Shown one piece after another: positions 60,989 through 64,000 of a stretch of DNA of 64,000 bases. The notes beneath the pieces were generated by a model. That model made no database searches. It was given only the letters and a program-made list of their open reading frames with translations, and was not told the origin of the DNA. Position 1 is the stretch's first letter; every line of letters begins with the position of its first letter. Origin of the DNA: JAPSGB01 sp963775185 (GTDB lineage Bacteria; Myxococcota_A; Polyangia; Polyangiales; Polyangiaceae); the NCBI GenBank assembly GCA_963775185.1, contig CAVZIE010000036.1, positions 1 through 64,000 on the forward strand, written 5' to 3'. The translations under genes and the position numbers were made by a program.

Positions 60989-61001
60989 CTCCAGCTGGAT
61001 T

Positions 61002-61020
61002 TGCCGGTCCGGCGCGGAAT
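61002..61020 (+). repeat. 19-bp palindromic repeat, copy 18
   Basis: Exact consensus 13 bp after the kinase stop, between convergent genes. Preceded by CTCCAGCTGGATT as at copy 4. Confidence 0.82.
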
Positions 61021-61052
61021 CGGGGGACGCGGGCGGCGCACGTCGCGTGGGC

Positions 61053-62126
61053 TCAAGGCGTGGGCGCGCGCGTGGCGATGTGACGCTGCCCGTCCAGCGT
61101 CGGGAGGCTTGTCGCGAGCAGCGCGGCGCGCAGCGCCGACCAGGGCTTCGGTGCGTCGAACATGTCGAAGCGCGCCTGGCACGGCTTGGTGGTGTAGCCC
61201 GCCATCGCGGCGTCCGCGTGCTTGATCGCGTCGGCGGGGCGCTCGCCGAGCAGCACGCCGTACACGTAGAGCCCGCCGGCGGCGCGCAGCGCGTCGTCCG
61301 GGCACACGGCGGACTTGTTCGGGGAGGTGGCGAGCGCCTTGGCGGCGACGCGCGCGTCGTCGAGCTTCCGCTCGTAGAGCGGCTTGAAGCTGGCGAGGTT
61401 CCGCGCGAATGCGGCGCCATCCCACGACTCGTAGCCCTCCACGTCGATGCGCAGCGCGTAGATCGGGCCACACGCGACGCGCGGGCATCCGCCCACTTCC
61501 AGGCTCGCCAGCGCGACGTCGAACTCCGGAATACCGTCGGCGTCCTGGTCGCTGATGCAGGTCGGGCACGCCGGCGCGGACGACGCCGCGGCCAAGCCGT
61601 CCCCGGCGTCGAGCTCGAGCACGCGCGGCTCGGGGATCTGGCAGTTCGCGCCGCACGGCGTCAGCTCGACGATCACGAAGCGCGCCCCGTCGCCGCGCAG
61701 GTTCCAGAGCAGCGACCCGTCGGCGGTGCGCGACACGTCGATCATCCCGCTGTCGCCGCTCACCGGCACAGCGCCCGGGCGGGCCCCCACCGCGTCGAAA
61801 TGCTGCGACAGCGCGGCCCCGGCGCGCTCCGGCACGGGATCGTAGACGAGCAGCGCGGCGTGATGCCCTTCAACGTCGATGCGCCGGCTGAGCACCCAGC
61901 CAGCGCGTTCCGAAGCGGCCTGGGCGCGCGCGAGGTTGTCGCGGAACACGCGCTCGGGGGAGGCCGGGACGTCGGCGGGCGCGGTGGCGGCCGCCGACGG
62001 CGCGGCCGGGACGCTCACCGTCGCCGCGGCGGGCGGCGTCGCCGCGGGTCGCGGCCCCGACGCCGCTCCGGCGCAACCGACCAGCAGCAGACTCGCGCCG
62101 GACCGGAAGCCCCTAGCCCAGGACAT
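61053..62126 (-). CDS. lipoprotein, surface-exposed, unknown function
   Basis: ATG 62126 gives a 357-residue protein whose signal peptide (MSWARGFRSGASLLLVGC) is partly encoded by a 19-bp repeat (GFRSGA). An Ala/Pro linker (about 22-55) precedes a domain with DLDVEGHHAALLVYD-like strands, CGANCQIPEPRVLELD, a CPTC pair and a DQDADGIPEFDVA calcium-loop motif. The C-terminal helical part has AKALATSPNKSAVC. It overlaps the dapB stop by 14 nt and is probably the last gene of the dapA-dapB operon. Confidence 0.78.
   Translation of the reverse strand: MSWARGFRSGASLLLVGCAGAASGPRPAATPPAAATVSVPAAPSAAATAPADVPASPERVFRDNLARAQAASERAGWVLSRRIDVEGHHAALLVYDPVPERAGAALSQHFDAVGARPGAVPVSGDSGMIDVSRTADGSLLWNLRGDGARFVIVELTPCGANCQIPEPRVLELDAGDGLAAASSAPACPTCISDQDADGIPEFDVALASLEVGGCPRVACGPIYALRIDVEGYESWDGAAFARNLASFKPLYERKLDDARVAAKALATSPNKSAVCPDDALRAAGGLYVYGVLLGERPADAIKHADAAMAGYTTKPCQARFDMFDAPKPWSALRAALLATSLPTLDGQRHIATRAPTP
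62091..62109 (-). repeat. 19-bp palindromic repeat, copy 19 (inside a signal peptide)
   Basis: ACTCGCGCCGGACCGGAAG, a diverged reverse copy read as codons GFRSGAS in gene 61053..62126. Confidence 0.6.
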
Positions 62127-62898
62127 CGGCGACGGCGTACAGGCCCGGCTTCTTGCCGGCGACGAAGCGGGCGGCGCGGATCGCGCCGTGGGCGAACAGC
62201 TCGCGACTGGTCGCGCGGTGCACGAGCTCCAGCCGTTCACCCGGGCCGAGCAGGTGCACCGTGTGATCGCCGATGACGTCGCCACCGCGCACGCCGAAGA
62301 CGGCGATCTCGTTGTCCGTGCGTGCACCGACCTCGCCGTCGCGGCCGTGCAGCTCGGTCAGCTCGCCGCGCACGCTCTCGACGGCGTCGGCGAGGCGGCG
62401 CGCGGTGCCGCTCGGCGCGTCCAGCTTGCGACGATGGTGCACCTCGACGATCTCAACGTCGAACTGCGACCCCAGCCGCTCGAGCGCATGCTTGACGATT
62501 TCGGCCAGCACCTGCACGCCCAGGCTCATGTTCGCCGCCCAGAGCACGGGCACGCTCGCGGCGGCCTTGTCCAGCGCCTGGCGTCCGTGAACGTCGAGGT
62601 TGGTCGTGCCGCTGACGACGGCGACCTTCTGGCGCGCCGCTACCGCCATCAAGCCGGGCACGGCCGAGGCGGTCGAAAAATCGATGACCACCTCCGCGCC
62701 GAGCAGACCGCCGCCCAGATCGGCGGTGGTCTCGACGCCGATCGTGCCCACCCCGGCGAGCTCGCCGATGTCCTTGCCTTGGCCGGGATCGACGCTGGAG
62801 CACACCGCGCCGACGATCTCCAGATCCGGGGCGGCGTGGCAAAGTCGAGCGATCGCGAGCCCCATGCGACCCGTGGCGCCGTGGAGCGCGATCTTCAC
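62113..62898 (-). CDS. dapB: 4-hydroxy-tetrahydrodipicolinate reductase
   Basis: This 261-residue enzyme catalyses the second dedicated step of the diaminopimelate/lysine branch. HGATGRMGLAIAR is the NAD(P)H site, SGTTNLDVHG and EVHHRRKLDAPSGT (catalytic His/Lys) are present, as is the C-terminal FGVRGGDVIGDHTV region. GTG 62898 overlaps the dapA stop (GTGA). Confidence 0.95.
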   Translation of the reverse strand: MKIALHGATGRMGLAIARLCHAAPDLEIVGAVCSSVDPGQGKDIGELAGVGTIGVETTADLGGGLLGAEVVIDFSTASAVPGLMAVAARQKVAVVSGTTNLDVHGRQALDKAAASVPVLWAANMSLGVQVLAEIVKHALERLGSQFDVEIVEVHHRRKLDAPSGTARRLADAVESVRGELTELHGRDGEVGARTDNEIAVFGVRGGDVIGDHTVHLLGPGERLELVHRATSRELFAHGAIRAARFVAGKKPGLYAVADVLG

Positions 62899-63788
62899 GC
62901 GCCCTCGTACTTCTGCATCGCGGCGGCGACCTTGGCGCGCGTCGCGTCGCTCGCTTCGATCATCGGCGCGCGCACGCTGGCGTTCATGCGGCCCTTCTGC
63001 GCCAGCGCGGCCTTCACGGCCTGCGGATTCGGCTCGAGGAACATCGCGGCGTGCACCGGCAGGAGCGCCAGGTGCTGGTCGCGCGCCGCGTCCCAGCGCC
63101 CCTTCGCCGCCGCGGCGACGCACGCGGCGACCTCGCGCGGGTACACGTTCGAGGTCACGCTGATCACGCCACGCGCGCCGACGCTCATCATCGGAATCGT
63201 CAGGCCGTCGTCGCCGCTCATGATCGCCACGCGCTCGCCGGCGCGCGAGATCGCTTCTTGACAGCGCAGTACGTTGCCGGTCGCGTCCTTGACGCCGACC
63301 ACGTTCGGGCAGCTCTCCAGAATGCGGAGCAGCGTGTCCACGGAGAGCTCCACGCCGGTGCGCCCGGGGATGTTGTAGAGCACGACCGGCGCGCCCACGG
63401 CCTTCGCCACCAGCTCCACGTGGCGCTGCATGCCGTCCTGCGACGGCTTGTTGTAGTAGGGCATGACGACCATGACCGCGTCCGCGCCCGCGGCGAGCGC
63501 GGCCTTGGAAGCGTCGATCGTCTTCTGGGTGCTGTTCGAGCCGGTGCCCGCCATGACCGGCACCCGGCCCTTGGCGATCTGGGCCGTGCGCTTGACGACC
63601 TCCTGCTGCTCGCCGTCGCTCAGCGTCGGCGTCTCGCCAGTCGTGCCGCACGGGACGAGGCCGGAGATGCCGCCGTCGATCTGTGACTCCACCAGCCGCT
63701 CGAAGGCGACCCAGTCGATCGCGGAGCCGTCGGCGGAAAACGGGGTGACGATCGCGGTGTACGCGCCGGACAGGTTGAGCTCGGCCAT
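62895..63788 (-). CDS. dapA: 4-hydroxy-tetrahydrodipicolinate synthase
   Basis: This 297-residue class I aldolase condenses pyruvate with aspartate semialdehyde at the entry to lysine/DAP synthesis. GTTGETPTL, MVVMPYYNKPSQDGM, LYNIPGRTGVEL and VVGVKDATGN (Schiff-base Lys) are in place. ATG 63788 is the family start (MAELNLSGAYTAIVTPF). dapA-dapB overlap by 4 nt. Confidence 0.96.
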   Translation of the reverse strand: MAELNLSGAYTAIVTPFSADGSAIDWVAFERLVESQIDGGISGLVPCGTTGETPTLSDGEQQEVVKRTAQIAKGRVPVMAGTGSNSTQKTIDASKAALAAGADAVMVVMPYYNKPSQDGMQRHVELVAKAVGAPVVLYNIPGRTGVELSVDTLLRILESCPNVVGVKDATGNVLRCQEAISRAGERVAIMSGDDGLTIPMMSVGARGVISVTSNVYPREVAACVAAAAKGRWDAARDQHLALLPVHAAMFLEPNPQAVKAALAQKGRMNASVRAPMIEASDATRAKVAAAMQKYEGA

Positions 63789-63845
63789 GGCCGGATGGTG
63801 GTCTGGTTCCGGGGTGGAGCGCAAGATCCGCGGGTCGGCGCGCGG

Positions 63846-64000
63846 TCACCACACCACCGGCGCGGGCGTGCCGCGGGTGGTCGTGGTGCCGTCGCGCCTG
63901 CGACGCCCGGCACGGGCGTGGGCGACACGTGCGTCGTCGCGGCGCCGTCGCCGAGTGCGCCGTAGTCGTCGCTGCCCCATATCCACGCTGCCGTCGACAA
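63846..64000 (-). CDS. RCC1-repeat protein fragment, cut by window edge, probable frameshift
   Basis: From the right edge, WIWGSDDYGALGDGAATTHVSPTPVPG is a clear RCC1 blade motif. A second blade end (GTTTTRGTPAPVVW, stop at 63846) lies in another frame about 60 bp on, so one indel near 63900 probably separates them. RCC1-like propellers are frequent in Myxococcota surface proteins. The rest of the gene is outside the window. Confidence 0.5.
   Translation of the reverse strand, partial: VDGSVDMGQRRLRRTRRRRRDDARVAHARAGRRRRDGTTTTRGTPAPVVW

Noticed and set aside
1..64000. tRNA, rRNA or prophage genes
   Set aside because: I looked for tRNA-like TTCGANNC arms, conserved rRNA strings and phage structural genes and saw none I could support.

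Overview
The window is high-GC DNA (roughly two thirds G+C by eye) with tightly packed genes. It most likely comes from a member of the Myxococcota (Polyangia-like). The evidence is four Hanks-type Ser/Thr kinases, many Gly/Ser-rich and Cys-rich lipoproteins, a MYXO-CTERM-like sorting tail (37725..38372), a CarH-like MerR protein, and soluble histidine kinases without membrane segments. Species is not determinable from the sequence alone.

Layout. 0.3-6.4 kb: a glutaredoxin-like lipoprotein, a CarH-like regulator, a secreted lipase, two adjoining copies of a GxxExxY-nuclease element, an alanyl-tRNA editing protein and small lipoproteins. 6.7-12.8 kb: a PhyH-type dioxygenase, astB, a Ser/Thr kinase, a response regulator without its phosphoacceptor aspartate, a soluble histidine kinase and a radical SAM protein. 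12.9-21.1 kb: lipoproteins, a copper-monooxygenase-like lipoprotein, a kinase with a DUF4388-type tail, a PAS histidine kinase, glyA, a third GxxExxY element copy and a heptad-repeat protein. 21.4-27.2 kb: a 1236-residue kinase/AAA/TPR protein, a di-heme peroxidase lipoprotein and a CBS protein. 27.4-37.4 kb: M3 oligopeptidase, ctaA-hemL, a Ser-His-Gly repeat protein, glyS-ppdK and a YacG-like zinc protein. 37.4-47.6 kb: a tandem repeat with a 16-bp palindrome, the MYXO-CTERM protein, an esterase, a FATP-like acyl-CoA synthetase, a PEGA protein, hslO and a 5'-nucleotidase-type phosphoesterase. 47.5-55.7 kb: exported pirin and M23 peptidase, a beta-lactamase-fold lipoprotein, a Cys-rich lipoprotein, and thiC with a TPP riboswitch. 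55.8-64 kb: a Cys-rich lipoprotein, a SMUG-like glycosylase, a second copper-monooxygenase-like lipoprotein, lgt, a Ser/Thr kinase, a lipoprotein, dapB-dapA and an RCC1 fragment.

Three genome-level signals stand out. First, 19 copies of a 19-bp repeat (consensus TGCCGGTCCGGCGCGGAAT, core GCCGG-T-CCGGC) lie almost only between genes, some as inverted pairs. Second, a GxxExxY (PDDEXK_3) gene sits in an element with inverted-repeat ends; the window holds one full copy, two internally deleted copies and one end-only remnant. Third, several conserved genes (glyS twice, thiC, ctaA, two kinases and others) are broken by single-base indels whose correction restores exact family-length frames. That points to sequence error more than to real gene loss.

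About sixteen proteins have lipobox signal peptides, so the surface lipoproteome dominates this region; lgt, which lipidates them, is also here. All functional calls rest on motif and architecture recognition, with no database search.
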